Counted from the stretch's first letter, positions 53,330 through 62,735 are shown. The stretch is DNA of 64,000 nucleotides from Flavobacteriaceae bacterium UBA6268 (GCA_002440705.1 DJVA01000049.1:1-64000), one strand, 5' to 3'. Notes: a model not told the origin generated them from the sequence alone. Program-made: numbers and translations.

Positions 53330-53839
53330 TTAATTCCAGTTTTCGTCAAAGTCGAGATGGTCGTAATCTTCTGGATCCAGATCCAGGTCTTCGTCAAAAT
53401 CATCGTCCATATCTTCACCTATAAAATCTTGATCTGGTGCCTCTTCCGGGATTTGGCCATGGGCAAACAACAGGTTGGGGTAACTTTGTCCTTCTTCGGG
53501 ATGGGCTATTTCGGCCAATTCCACAAAGAAGGTCCACATATTGAAAAAATCATAAACATAGATCAAACGTGGCTGCGCTTCATCCACCACCTCTTCCAAA
53601 AGGGTTTCGTGCATGCTTCGGACACTTCCCGGTTCGTCGCCCATATCGAACAAGGCAATTTCCTCTCCTTGTTCCCACTGCTCATCGCTAATATAAAATG
53701 AAGCCATTTCCTGTCCCCCAAACCCAAAAGATTGGGTAATGGCATTGTGGAAGTCTTCCAAGGTAGCCGAGGTTTCAATTTCAATATCGCGAAAGACATC
53801 TTCCACAGCATCCAGAATGATTCGAAAACGGTAAATCAT
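53330..53839 (-). CDS. Plasmid pRiA4b ORF-3-like protein with acidic tail
   Basis: The 169-residue protein starts MIYRFRIILDAVEDVFRDIE, the N-terminus of the plasmid pRiA4b ORF-3 (IS1096 TnpR-like) family; its role is unknown. Residues from about 130 onward form a very acidic Asp/Glu tail, which may be disordered or bind a basic partner. The start at 53839 is preferred over an upstream ATG at 53923 because a perfect -7 box lies between them. Confidence 0.75.
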   Translation of the reverse strand: MIYRFRIILDAVEDVFRDIEIETSATLEDFHNAITQSFGFGGQEMASFYISDEQWEQGEEIALFDMGDEPGSVRSMHETLLEEVVDEAQPRLIYVYDFFNMWTFFVELAEIAHPEEGQSYPNLLFAHGQIPEEAPDQDFIGEDMDDDFDEDLDLDPEDYDHLDFDENWN

Positions 53840-53861
53840 GATCGATTGTAAACTTTGGGTG

Positions 53862-53888
53862 CAAAGGTAAAATTTATTCCCTCCACAA
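53862..53888 (-). promoter_or_regulatory. Promoter TTG-N16-TACCTTTG
   Basis: On the minus strand TTG (53888-53886) and TACCTTTG (53869-53862) are 16 bp apart, one base under the usual range. The -7 box is perfect and is followed by CACCC; the gene starts 22 bp further on. Confidence 0.6.
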
Positions 53889-53926
53889 GGAATCCTTAGA
53901 AGTAGTTTTATCAACAAATGCATGCT

Positions 53927-54940
53927 TTATTTGCTGAACCGATGCAAGACAAAGGTCATACAGGCCAGCAGGAAGAAGGCCATCATTTGGTGGAGCACGC
54001 CCAACCACACGGGTACCTGCAGTAACAGGGTGAATACCCCCAAAACAAATTGGAGCACTACCAACCCTACAAGAACTCGAATCCCTTTCCTTTGAAGTGA
54101 AGTTGAAGAGTATTTTTGACTTTTATAGGCAATGATGCCAACAAGCAATACCACGAGGTAAGCCATGTAGCGGTGTACAAATTGCACGCCACTTTTTCCC
54201 TCAACAAAATTTTTCCAAACAGGGTTTTGCTCGATCCAAACCGTTTCATGAATCAGTTTTCCTTCGCTCATCATGGGCCAATGGTTATGAATCCAGCCTG
54301 CATCCAGTCCGGCCACAAAAGCCCCCCAAACAATTTGTACCAGCAACACTCCCAGGCCCCATCGAATCAGGTTTCGGAAAGCTTTGTTGATGGGCTTCCT
54401 TTCGGGGAAGCTCAAATCCAAGGCCACCCAAAAGGTGTAGGCAAACGTAATGAAAGCTGTGGTAAGATGCATGGCCAGTCGGTAGTGGCTTACATCGGGA
54501 TGGTTCACCAAACCGCTTTTTACCATGTACCATCCCAAAAACCCCTGAAAGGCACCCAATGATAATAAAACCAACGATTTTTTTATAGTGGGTCTTGAAA
54601 GTTGTTTTTTGATCAAAAAATACAGAAAAGGGAGAAGGAACACCACTCCAATCAATCTACCTATCAATCGATGGAGCCATTCCCAAAAATAGATGTCCTT
54701 GAACTCCTCCAAGTTCATCTGGTAATTGATTTTTTGATACTCTGGAAATTGTTGGTACAATTCAAAAGCTTCCTGCCAACTCGTTTCGTCCATTGGCGGG
54801 AGTACTCCTGTAATCAAACGGTAATTAGAAATGGACAGTCCCGAATGAGTCAATCGCGTAATCCCACCAACCACTACCATTACAAAGATGAGGAGACACC
54901 CCGTAAGTAACCAGTAAATCACCTTTTTACGATCTTTCAT
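53927..54940 (-). CDS. ctaA: Heme A synthase (COX15/CtaA family)
   Basis: The 337-residue protein has about eight transmembrane helices and the conserved heme-ligand histidines of heme A synthase: WLHRLIGRLIG, MHLTTAF, VHRYMAY and LHQMMAF. It oxidises the methyl group of heme O to make heme A for cytochrome oxidase. It overlaps the GNAT gene by 14 bp and ends the five-gene minus-strand operon that starts with the pyruvyltransferase. Confidence 0.92.
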   Translation of the reverse strand: MKDRKKVIYWLLTGCLLIFVMVVVGGITRLTHSGLSISNYRLITGVLPPMDETSWQEAFELYQQFPEYQKINYQMNLEEFKDIYFWEWLHRLIGRLIGVVFLLPFLYFLIKKQLSRPTIKKSLVLLSLGAFQGFLGWYMVKSGLVNHPDVSHYRLAMHLTTAFITFAYTFWVALDLSFPERKPINKAFRNLIRWGLGVLLVQIVWGAFVAGLDAGWIHNHWPMMSEGKLIHETVWIEQNPVWKNFVEGKSGVQFVHRYMAYLVVLLVGIIAYKSQKYSSTSLQRKGIRVLVGLVVLQFVLGVFTLLLQVPVWLGVLHQMMAFFLLACMTFVLHRFSK

Positions 54941-55466
54941 AGTTTTCTCTCAATAAGTGATACCAATGGATGTTGAGGTCGTTGTCGTCGCCTGGGTACG
55001 GGGCCAACTTCCAGAGAAGGAATCCTAATTTCTCGAGGACCTTCATTGAGGCTTGGTTATTGGGAAGTGTAAACCCGAGTATTTTATTGACGGGGAACTC
55101 CTGAAAGGCATAGTTAAGTACCGCACGCGAAGACTCGGTGGCGATACCTTGACCCCAATACTCTGGAAGGAAGCGATATCCTAAATCGGGAAATCCAATT
55201 TCAGGGAGGTATTTCAGACCGTTAAAACCAATAACTTTTTGGTCTTCCTTATGGATAACGGCATACCGGGCATAACCGTAACGGGTATATTCTTTCAGCC
55301 AGGTATTGTCAATAATATCATAAACTTCTTCCAAAGTGGTGCGCATTGTGTCCCCTGTACTTTTTACGACTTCGGGATGTGAACTAAAAGCCAGTACCTC
55401 GGCAGCATCATCCCTTCTGAAAGGGCGAATCAGCAAGCGTTCGGTTTCCAATGTAAAAGGTTTCAT
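54927..55466 (-). CDS. GNAT family N-acetyltransferase
   Basis: The 179-residue protein is a RimJ/RimL-type acetyltransferase, starting FTLETERLLIRPFRRDD and including GYRFLPEYWGQGIATES, the acetyl-CoA binding motif. It acetylates an unknown amine, possibly a protein N-terminus. Its ATG overlaps the CCA-enzyme stop in an ATGA arrangement and its end overlaps ctaA. Confidence 0.85.
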   Translation of the reverse strand: MKPFTLETERLLIRPFRRDDAAEVLAFSSHPEVVKSTGDTMRTTLEEVYDIIDNTWLKEYTRYGYARYAVIHKEDQKVIGFNGLKYLPEIGFPDLGYRFLPEYWGQGIATESSRAVLNYAFQEFPVNKILGFTLPNNQASMKVLEKLGFLLWKLAPYPGDDNDLNIHWYHLLRENYERS

Positions 55467-56890
55467 GCGATGGGTTTTAGTCCTATTTCCTTTCCTTTTT
55501 GCATCATAAACTTCCTTGCGGCATCATATTCGTTAGGAATTGCACCTTCCAAAATGGCTTCTTTAATAGCATCCTTAATGAGGCCAATTTCACGCGAAGG
55601 GGAAAGTCCAAAGGTTTCCATGATTTCCTCCCCGGAAACCGGTGGTTGGAAATTTCGGATGTGGTCGCGCTCCTCGACTTCCACCATTTTTTCACGGACC
55701 CGCTTAAAATTGTTGTGGTATTTCTGAAAGCGTTTTGGGTTTTTGGTTGTAATGTCGGCCTCGCATAAGGTCATTAAGTCCTCGACATGCTCCCCTGCAT
55801 CAAAAATCAATCTACGTACAGCGCTATCGGTAACTTCCGTAGCCAAAACTATTGGGCGAGAGCTCATGAGCACCATTTTTTGAACAAATTTCATTTTGTC
55901 GTTCATGGGCATTCGCAAGCGTTTGAACAATTTATAGACCATTTTGGAGCCTACAAATTCGTGCCCGTGAAAAGTCCAACCATTTTTTTTATCGAATCGC
56001 TTGGTGGGGGCCTTTCCGATATCATGGAGCAATGCAGCCCATCGAAGCCATAGATCGTCGGTGGTTTGGGCAATGTTGTCTACTACTTCCAGGGTATGCC
56101 AAAAGTTGTCTTTGTGTAATTGTCCTTCCTTTTCTTCGATGCCTTCCAGAGCCATCAATTCTGGAAATATCAATGGCAAAAGACCGGTATCGCGTAATAA
56201 TTTAAACCCTAAGGATGGTTTAGGGGTCATGAGGATTTTATGGATTTCGTCTACGATGCGTTCTTTCGAGATAATTTCCAATCGGGAAGCATTTTCCTTT
56301 ATGGCTTGCAGGGACTTTTTTTCAATGTTGAATTCCAATTGGGTAGCAAAACGGATGGCTCGGAGCATGCGCAAAGGATCGTCACTATAGGTAATATTAG
56401 GATCCAAAGGGGTGCGTATGATTTTATTTTCGAGGTCTTTCAATCCGTTAAAAGGATCCAGTAATTGACCAAAATTAGCTTCGTTAACACTTAAAGCAAG
56501 TGCATTTATGGTAAAATCACGCCGATTTTGATCATCGTGTAGGGTTCCATTTTCCACAGAAGGTTTCCGACTGTGTTCTTGATAGGACTCTTTTCGTGCC
56601 CCAACAAATTCCAGTTCCACTCCCTGGGTTTTAAGCATCGCAGTTCCATAGTTTTTAAAAATGGTCACTTTAGGTTTTCCGGGAAGCAAATTGGAGACTT
56701 CCCGAGCCAATTCGATGCCACTGCCAACGGCTACAAAATCAAAATCCTTTTTATGTTCCCGCTTCAATAAATAATCCCTTACATAGCCACCAATAACGTA
56801 AGTCTCCAGTTGCAGGGTTTTGGCTGCTTCCGACACTACTTTGAAAACGGGATGCTGCAAGGCATTTTTGAAAATGGGCAATTGTGACAT
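55463..56890 (-). CDS. CCA tRNA nucleotidyltransferase / poly(A) polymerase family
   Basis: The 475-residue enzyme has the class II nucleotidyltransferase head (GGYVRDYLL at 34-42 and the DFD metal pair at 49-51) and an HD phosphohydrolase domain with LLHDIGK and nearby HGHEFVGSKM. In Bacteroidota this architecture usually serves CCA addition to tRNA 3' ends. The start at 56890 (MSQLPIFKN) is preferred because an upstream ATG at 56920 would overlap the previous gene. Gap to the Sua5 gene is about one base. Confidence 0.88.
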   Translation of the reverse strand: MSQLPIFKNALQHPVFKVVSEAAKTLQLETYVIGGYVRDYLLKREHKKDFDFVAVGSGIELAREVSNLLPGKPKVTIFKNYGTAMLKTQGVELEFVGARKESYQEHSRKPSVENGTLHDDQNRRDFTINALALSVNEANFGQLLDPFNGLKDLENKIIRTPLDPNITYSDDPLRMLRAIRFATQLEFNIEKKSLQAIKENASRLEIISKERIVDEIHKILMTPKPSLGFKLLRDTGLLPLIFPELMALEGIEEKEGQLHKDNFWHTLEVVDNIAQTTDDLWLRWAALLHDIGKAPTKRFDKKNGWTFHGHEFVGSKMVYKLFKRLRMPMNDKMKFVQKMVLMSSRPIVLATEVTDSAVRRLIFDAGEHVEDLMTLCEADITTKNPKRFQKYHNNFKRVREKMVEVEERDHIRNFQPPVSGEEIMETFGLSPSREIGLIKDAIKEAILEGAIPNEYDAARKFMMQKGKEIGLKPIA

Positions 56891-56891
56891 T

Positions 56892-57455
56892 TTACGCTCG
56901 TATAACCTGCACTTGACCATCGTTGGTCAATTTAATGATGGCCGAAGGCTGGGTATTTTTTTTTGTGCGGTGCAAATTTACAACATAGTCCACGCCCTCC
57001 AAAATAGCCGGACTTATTTCTTTGAATGTACTCGGAGTGCTTTCTCCACTAATATTGGCCGACGTAGAGACCAGAGGGCGCTTCAGTTTTTGAATCAGCT
57101 TTTTACAAAAATCGTCTCTGGTGACCCGTATAGCTAGGGATTGGTCCTCTGCAACTAAGTTTTCCGCCACCCTGATGGGTTGATCGTAGATAATGGTGGT
57201 AGGTTTTTTTGCATATTTCAAAATGTCGTAGGCCACCTCGGGAACCTCCTGAACAAACTGATTCAACATTTTGAAATCGGAAACCAAACAAATGAGTGCT
57301 TTGCTTTCATGACGCTTTTTCAAAGCAAATACTTTTTCTATGGCAGCAGCATTGGTAGCATCACAGCCAATTCCCCAAATGGTATCGGTTGGGTAACAAA
57401 GAATGCCCCCCTGTTTTAGGATTTGAAGGGATTTTTCAATTTCCGCTTGCATCAT
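56892..57455 (-). CDS. Sua5/YciO/YrdC family threonylcarbamoyl-AMP synthase
   Basis: The 187-residue protein begins MMQAEIEKSLQILKQGG and carries the CYPTDTIWGIG motif and KRPLVSTSANISGE typical of the family. It makes threonylcarbamoyl-AMP from threonine, bicarbonate and ATP for tRNA t6A synthesis. It is of the YrdC-only length, without the C-terminal Sua5 domain. Either of two adjacent ATGs (57455, 57452) may be used. Confidence 0.9.
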   Translation of the reverse strand: MMQAEIEKSLQILKQGGILCYPTDTIWGIGCDATNAAAIEKVFALKKRHESKALICLVSDFKMLNQFVQEVPEVAYDILKYAKKPTTIIYDQPIRVAENLVAEDQSLAIRVTRDDFCKKLIQKLKRPLVSTSANISGESTPSTFKEISPAILEGVDYVVNLHRTKKNTQPSAIIKLTNDGQVQVIRA

Positions 57456-57458
57456 GGA

Positions 57459-58373
57459 CTATAGATTAAGATAGTCAAAAACCTTTTCGGCAAAAGTATG
57501 GTTTATTTCACGACATTCTTCCAAAACTCCTGAATAGGAAGGCGCTTTCAGTAGGTCGGCTTCAAAGGCATCGTAACTAGTAATGTATGCTGGGTATTTA
57601 AAATCATAGAACTTGGTAGTTGTAGGTACTGCAAGAATCTTTTTACCCAAGAGCATGCCCCAGTACATGGCGTGGTAACTATCGGTAACTATGGTTTGGG
57701 ATGTGCCAATGAATGCCACCATTTCCTCCAAATTGGTCGTGTTGTTGCTTGTGGGGTAGCTTTCCAGTCTTTTTTGTAAAACTTCATTTTGCGAAGATTT
57801 TTTTCCAAAGAGGATTCCAATTTCTTGGGTTTCGGTAAAGGGTTGGTCAAAAATTGGATGAAGGCAACTCACACAAGGAACCCAATGCTGCTTGTAGCTA
57901 TAGTCGCGTACGCCCACTAGGCCAAAGTTTTTTAAATCCACATTGTAGGAAACGCGTTTTCCAAATTTACCAGTGTCGGTGTCGTTGTGCCCTGGTCCCC
58001 AAAGCACTGTTTTTTTTCCAAGTCTTTTTAATTGCTCGAAAAGCTTCATCTGTAGTTCAAAATGCCGAAGGTTCAACAAGCCACCACCGCCAATAATAAG
58101 GCTGTTTTCCGAAACTGTTTTGGCCCAATCCTGACGCTCCTGCTTCCCAATTTTACGGATGCCGTTGATGTCCAACACATTGTTTTTCAGCACCTCAAAA
58201 TATCGGTACGGCGCACAGTAAAAGTCACCCACATTATTGGGATCGTGTCGATGGATGTTGATGGCTCCCTTGTTTTCCTGCGGTGTGCCCAATATTTGTT
58301 TTACAACCATGTCCTTGCGACGGTCGCTGTCCACCACGGGAAAAAGAGTGCCCATTACTTTTTTGAATTTCAT
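57459..58373 (-). CDS. Polysaccharide pyruvyltransferase family protein
   Basis: The 304-residue protein matches the polysaccharide pyruvyl transferase superfamily (CsaB/WcaK-like): SLIIGGGGLLNLRHFE, GPGHND, VGVRDYSYKQHW and VTDSYHAMYWGMLLGK are the conserved GT-B-like stretches. It would add a ketal-linked pyruvate to a surface sugar, or transfer a related acid. The ATG at 58373 (MKFKKVMGT) is chosen so the gene does not run through the divergent glycosyltransferase start at 58411. It heads an operon with yrdC, the CCA enzyme, GNAT and ctaA, 3 bp before yrdC. Confidence 0.8.
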   Translation of the reverse strand: MKFKKVMGTLFPVVDSDRRKDMVVKQILGTPQENKGAINIHRHDPNNVGDFYCAPYRYFEVLKNNVLDINGIRKIGKQERQDWAKTVSENSLIIGGGGLLNLRHFELQMKLFEQLKRLGKKTVLWGPGHNDTDTGKFGKRVSYNVDLKNFGLVGVRDYSYKQHWVPCVSCLHPIFDQPFTETQEIGILFGKKSSQNEVLQKRLESYPTSNNTTNLEEMVAFIGTSQTIVTDSYHAMYWGMLLGKKILAVPTTTKFYDFKYPAYITSYDAFEADLLKAPSYSGVLEECREINHTFAEKVFDYLNL

Positions 58374-58410
58374 TACCTTCGCTTCAACGGATACAAGGTA
58401 CATTTTTCCT

Positions 58411-59196
58411 ATGAAATCGGCATTGCTCATTTCCACCTACAATTGGCCCGAAGCTCTGGAACTCGTTTTCCAAAGCATTTTAGCCCAAAAACATTTTCCA
58501 GATGAATTGCTCATTGCCGATGATGGGTCTTCGGGAACCACCAAAAAATTGATTAATGAATTTCAACTGCAATGCCCAATTCCCCTGAAGCATATTTGGC
58601 ATGAAGATCTGGGCTTTCGAAAAGCAGCCATTTTGAACAAGACCATTGCACAAACTTCTGCCGATTACATCATTCAGGTAGATGGCGACTGTATTTTGCA
58701 TCCCTATTTTGTGAAAGATCATTTACAAGCGTCAGGACAAGGACATTTTCTATTTGGAAGCCGTGTGAACCTCCGTGAAGAATTTTTGCCGACCTTGTTT
58801 CAACAACGAATTTATAAATTCCACTTTTTGTCCCAAGGCATTCGAAATCGAACCAGAAATCTTCGTATTCCATTTTTCGGGAAACTGTACGTTGCCAGGC
58901 GTACTTTTTCAAAAAAGTTCAGGGGCTGCAATACTTCATATTTTCGTAAGGATTTTATCGCCGTGAATGGCTACAATGAAGCTTTTGAGGGTTGGGGAAG
59001 AGAAGATTCCGATTTGGCACTGCGCTTGTTGAATCTGGGTTTACGGATGAAACGGTTGCGCTATCGCGGCATTTTGTATCACATTCACCATAAAATAAAA
59101 TCAAAAGCACAGTTGGAGTACAATGATGCCATTGAAAAAAACACCATCAAAAACAAGTTGGTGCGTTGTGAAAAAGGCATTGACCAATACCTCTGA
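58411..59196 (+). CDS. Glycosyltransferase family 2 protein with galactosyltransferase-type C-terminus
   Basis: This 261-residue GT-A enzyme begins ALLISTYNWPEALELV and carries IADDGSSG and the metal-binding DGDCI (91-95), plus GWGREDSDLALRLLNLG near the C-terminus, a Glyco_transf_7C-like signature. It is a close paralog of the enzyme at 62836-63657. It likely builds lipopolysaccharide core or another glycan. The ATG at 58411 is the first that gives the standard N-terminus, and the divergent pyruvyltransferase starts 37 bp away. Confidence 0.82.
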   Translation: MKSALLISTYNWPEALELVFQSILAQKHFPDELLIADDGSSGTTKKLINEFQLQCPIPLKHIWHEDLGFRKAAILNKTIAQTSADYIIQVDGDCILHPYFVKDHLQASGQGHFLFGSRVNLREEFLPTLFQQRIYKFHFLSQGIRNRTRNLRIPFFGKLYVARRTFSKKFRGCNTSYFRKDFIAVNGYNEAFEGWGREDSDLALRLLNLGLRMKRLRYRGILYHIHHKIKSKAQLEYNDAIEKNTIKNKLVRCEKGIDQYL

Positions 59197-59197
59197 C

Positions 59198-59959
59198 TTA
59201 CTGCTGCCCCCGTTGCAGCAACATGAGTTTGGCGTACCGGTTGAAGACTGAATGCGCATTGATTTTAGCCAAAATAAAACCTTCCTTGCCGTCCAGGATT
59301 CCCAATCGCAATAGGTATTGGTGCCAAAACCGATAAGCGGGACGCATCCACAAATGCCAAAAGTGGGCTTTTTTTCCTCTTTTATAGAGCATCCGTGCTT
59401 GCAGCGAATTGTACCGATCCAATTTGGCGGTATAATCCTCGAAACTTTTATAGGTATAGTGTGGGATACGGGTTTTCAAACGGGCAGTGGCACCCTGTAC
59501 TTCCAAAGTTTCGTGAACCAGGTTTCCATTGTATTGGCAGTGTGCTTTGTGGAACAAACGAATGACCCAATCGGTTTGAAAGCCAGAATATTGGATTTTT
59601 TTCCCCATGAAGTACAATTGCCTTCGCACGTAATAGGCAATGGCTTGCGGGTTTTTAAGCACCTTTAAGACTTCTTCCCGAAAGGTAGGAGTAATGGCTT
59701 CATCGGGGTCGAAAAAAAGGATCCAGTCGTGTGTGGCCTTGGAAATGGCATAATTTTTTTGTGAACTGAAATCATCAAAAACCCTTTGGTGCACTGTTAC
59801 TTTGGGGTGTTTGGAGACAATCTGCACGGTTTCATCGGTGCTGTAGGAATCGACAATTACAATTTCATCCACAAAATCCAAGCTTTGAAGAAACCCTTCA
59901 AGGGTATCGGCTTCGTTGAGTGTGATGGCCAGGGCCGTTATTTTTGGTAGTTCCCCCAA
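59198..59959 (-). CDS. Glycosyltransferase family 2 protein (WaaE/KdtX-like)
   Basis: The 254-residue protein is a GT-A enzyme of the WaaE-like group: ITALAITLNEADTLEGFL at the N-terminus, IVDSYSTDET and the metal site FFDPDEAIT. WWW-like aromatic segments occur late (HFWHLWMRPAYRFWHQYL). It probably adds the first sugar to the lipopolysaccharide inner core. The start is uncertain; TTG at 59959 gives the standard N-terminus, whereas the open frame extends to 60193 without a good family match. Confidence 0.75.
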   Translation of the reverse strand: MGELPKITALAITLNEADTLEGFLQSLDFVDEIVIVDSYSTDETVQIVSKHPKVTVHQRVFDDFSSQKNYAISKATHDWILFFDPDEAITPTFREEVLKVLKNPQAIAYYVRRQLYFMGKKIQYSGFQTDWVIRLFHKAHCQYNGNLVHETLEVQGATARLKTRIPHYTYKSFEDYTAKLDRYNSLQARMLYKRGKKAHFWHLWMRPAYRFWHQYLLRLGILDGKEGFILAKINAHSVFNRYAKLMLLQRGQQ

Positions 59960-60038
59960 ATGCAAAGATTTGTGGGTAAAGATAGCAATTTTACCCTTGC
60001 TAGGGTCATAAAGGCTTAGCGCCTTGTTTCTAAAAAAT

Positions 60039-60839
60039 ATGCCTAATTTTGTGTTTCTGAAATCTGTGCTGTTGAACAAAATCGTTTTTACCGAATCCTT
60101 CAAAGACCAACAAGCTGCGGTAATGCAGGTAGTTGAAAATTTTGACGCCGAAGTAGGAAAAGATATAGGCGATGGTGATCGCAACACCATCAAGGCATTT
60201 CAATTACAAGGCTTGCACCTTAACGTGAAGTCGTTCAAAATTCCCAATCTGGTCAATAAGATTGTATACCGATTTTTCAGGAAATCCAAGGCCGAGCGCT
60301 CCTTTTTAAATGCTTCCAAGCTTTTGGAATTGGGGATTGGTACCCCAAAACCCATTGCGTTTGCAGAATCACATCGTGGTATTTTCTTTGGTAAAAGCTA
60401 TTACGTGAGCGAACAGGTGGCCATGGATTTTACTTTTCGGGAACTCATCCATAATCCAAAGGTACCGCGCAGGGAAGAAATTATCCGAAAGTTTACCCAT
60501 TTTACCTTTAAGTTGCATGAAAACGGGGTGTTGTTCAAAGATCACAGTCCGGGGAATACCTTGATAAAGCTTGATGGTGAGGAGGTTCATTTTTATTTGG
60601 TTGATTTAAATCGAATGGTATTTAAGCCTTTGTCCTTTGAAGAGCGGATTCTGAACTTTACAAGACTTAGCCCTCTTGAGGATATGGTAAGCCTGATGAG
60701 TGAAGTTTATGCACCCCTTGTGGGGAGTAGTTATGAAAAGGTGTTTCATTTAATGTGGAGCGAAACCGAGGCCTTTCAAAAACGATTCCATCGCAAAAGG
60801 CGGTTGAAAAAACAATTGTTGTTTTGGCGAAAAAAGTAA
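60039..60839 (+). CDS. Lipopolysaccharide kinase (Kdo/WaaP-like) family protein
   Basis: The protein (about 266 residues from ATG 60039) is a eukaryotic-like kinase of the Kdo/WaaP superfamily: GVLFKDHSPGNTLIKL holds the catalytic loop (HSPGN) and YLVDLNRMVFKP the metal-binding aspartate. N-terminal residues include VNKIVYRFFRKSKAERSF, typical of flavobacterial members. It should phosphorylate a Kdo or heptose of the lipopolysaccharide inner core. The start is uncertain: a TAATTTTG box (60043-60050) lies inside the first codons from 60039, so a GTG near 60066 is an alternative. Confidence 0.78.
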   Translation: MPNFVFLKSVLLNKIVFTESFKDQQAAVMQVVENFDAEVGKDIGDGDRNTIKAFQLQGLHLNVKSFKIPNLVNKIVYRFFRKSKAERSFLNASKLLELGIGTPKPIAFAESHRGIFFGKSYYVSEQVAMDFTFRELIHNPKVPRREEIIRKFTHFTFKLHENGVLFKDHSPGNTLIKLDGEEVHFYLVDLNRMVFKPLSFEERILNFTRLSPLEDMVSLMSEVYAPLVGSSYEKVFHLMWSETEAFQKRFHRKRRLKKQLLFWRKK

Positions 60840-60843
60840 CGCG

Positions 60844-61668
60844 GTGAAACTTAAGGAACTTCCAAAATCCATCTACCATACTACTCGATTAGCACACAAG
60901 CCAATCGATAAGTTTGGTTTGGAAAACAAAGAACGTGTTCCCTTGGTGGTTTCACTTACCTCCATTCCATCACGTTTGAAAAAATTGCACATCGTAATTC
61001 GGTGTTTGTTCGATCAAACCGTGTTGCCTCAAAAAATCCTTTTGTGGTTGCATGAATCTTTGAAGGGGCACATCCCCAAAAAGCTTTTGGATCTGGAAGG
61101 AGCTTTGTTCGAGATTCGTTATACCCACATGGAGGTTTCCCATAAAAAATTGATACATACGATCCCGTTGTTCCCAGAGCTGCCCATCGTGACCTGCGAT
61201 GATGATTTTATCTACCATCCACAATGGCTTCAATCCTTGTATGAAGCGCATCAAATGCATCCGGAGACTGTACTGGCCAATCACATTCGCACTATTGGCT
61301 ACGATGATTCCGGTATGCTGCTTTCTTACAAGCAATGGGTTTTTGATTCCCATAAAGGACAAAACCCCCGTCTTTTTTTAGCCATTGGCGGTAAAGGCGT
61401 GTTGTACCCTCCGCGAGCCCTTTTTGAACAGTTTGATGATGAGGATTTGTTCATGAAATTGGCACCCAAAGCCGATGACTTGTGGTTCAAGGCCATGGAA
61501 TTGCTTCAAGGAACCCCCGTTCGATTGTCGCCCAAGCCAATGGACGAACCCATACCCATTGCTGGAACGCAGGGTGTTTCCCTAAAAAAAGAAAACATCT
61601 CGGAGGACAAAAACCGAAACCAGTGGTTGGCGCTGGAAAAGCATTTTAAGCTGAAAGATTATTATTAG
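60844..61668 (+). CDS. Glycosyltransferase-like protein with DDD motif
   Basis: The 274-residue protein starts with GTG (KLKELPKSIYHTTRLAHK), 4 bp after the kinase stop. It looks like a GT-A fold: VVSLTSIPSRLKKLHIVIRC at the N-terminus and IVTCDDDFIYHPQWL with an Asp triplet suggesting a nucleotide-sugar metal site. I recognise the general type but not the precise family; donor and acceptor are unknown. It is co-transcribed with the kinase, so lipopolysaccharide core synthesis is likely. Confidence 0.65.
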   Translation: MKLKELPKSIYHTTRLAHKPIDKFGLENKERVPLVVSLTSIPSRLKKLHIVIRCLFDQTVLPQKILLWLHESLKGHIPKKLLDLEGALFEIRYTHMEVSHKKLIHTIPLFPELPIVTCDDDFIYHPQWLQSLYEAHQMHPETVLANHIRTIGYDDSGMLLSYKQWVFDSHKGQNPRLFLAIGGKGVLYPPRALFEQFDDEDLFMKLAPKADDLWFKAMELLQGTPVRLSPKPMDEPIPIAGTQGVSLKKENISEDKNRNQWLALEKHFKLKDYY

Positions 61669-62735
61669 GACTTCAGGATTCCCGAAATAAATTTCTTTAA
61701 ATAGGGCTGGATCCGATTGAACGTCAATTTTTGGTAGAGCGTATCACTTTGTTTTTTGAATACTTTCATTGATGCGTTTTGGTAGCGTTCGGGTTCAAAA
61801 TCGGATAAATGCACTGCCACATGGTGTTTGCCATCTTCAAAGAGATTCCAAGCTTTTTTATGGATCCAAGGAGAAAAAACTGTAAAGGTTGGTATGTTCA
61901 ACGCCTTGGCCATGTTCACGGCTCCTCCTTCATTGCCAATCAACATGGAACAGTGAGAAAGTAGGCCCAAAAATTCGCGAAGTCCTTTTCCATAGGTACC
62001 CAAAAAAACATGCGATTTCTTTGAGTGGTCAATCAATTTATAAATTTGAAGTACTTCCTCCTTTTGGCTCGGAATGAAGTTAAAGATCAATTGACCATGG
62101 GTCTGTGCGATGGTGGCATCGATGAGTTGGGCCATGGTTTTGTGAGGTAATGATTTGTTTTGTGCACTTCCCAAAATACCAATCATAATAAGTGGTTTGT
62201 TGCCATCGATCCCATCAGAAACCAATCGTTTTTTTGCTTCCTGCCTTTCAGATTCGGTGAGGTAAATTTTAGGTTTTAGGATGTTTTCGGCAATGGCATC
62301 CTCGGGCACCACGAGCCGCAAACGATCCTCAAGGGCATTGCCCGCATTGGTGTAAACGATAGGTTTGCGTGTTACCGTTTCTGTATAAAAAAAACGCGAA
62401 TACCATTTTTTGTAGGAAATCCGTTTTGGTGCCCTACTGGACCAAGCAATGAGGTTACTTTCCGTTTTTCCATAGGCATCGATAACCGTATCGTAGTGCT
62501 CCCTTCGGATTTGTTTCAAAAATTTCCAGAAGGCTTTTTTGTTTTTCTGCTTTTTAGGATTGAACAATACCACCTGGTCTATAAAGGGATTGTTTTGCAC
62601 CACGGGAAGGGTATTGGCATGGATGCAGTAATGGACTTCACTCTCGGGAACGTGTTTCTTAATCCATTCACACAAAATAGAGGAAAGCAGTACGTCCCCA
62701 ATCATTTTTTGTTGAATGACTAATATTTTTTTCAC
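61665..62735 (-). CDS. Glycosyltransferase family 9 protein (heptosyltransferase-like)
   Basis: The 356-residue protein matches the heptosyltransferase family: KKILVIQQKMIGDVLLSS at the N-terminus, SSRAPKRI, and NEGGAVNMAKALNIPTFTVFSPW near residue 255. It transfers a heptose or related sugar to the lipopolysaccharide core. The start is GTG at 62735, just downstream of a perfect -7 box; the longer frame from 62861 would cross that promoter and the divergent gene. It overlaps the convergent gene by 4 bp. Confidence 0.82.
   Translation of the reverse strand: MKKILVIQQKMIGDVLLSSILCEWIKKHVPESEVHYCIHANTLPVVQNNPFIDQVVLFNPKKQKNKKAFWKFLKQIRREHYDTVIDAYGKTESNLIAWSSRAPKRISYKKWYSRFFYTETVTRKPIVYTNAGNALEDRLRLVVPEDAIAENILKPKIYLTESERQEAKKRLVSDGIDGNKPLIMIGILGSAQNKSLPHKTMAQLIDATIAQTHGQLIFNFIPSQKEEVLQIYKLIDHSKKSHVFLGTYGKGLREFLGLLSHCSMLIGNEGGAVNMAKALNIPTFTVFSPWIHKKAWNLFEDGKHHVAVHLSDFEPERYQNASMKVFKKQSDTLYQKLTFNRIQPYLKKFISGILKS

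Noticed and set aside
59960..60193. 78-residue N-terminal extension of the minus-strand GT2
   Set aside because: It overlaps the divergent kinase gene antisense and shows no family similarity; the GT2 N-terminus begins near 59959.
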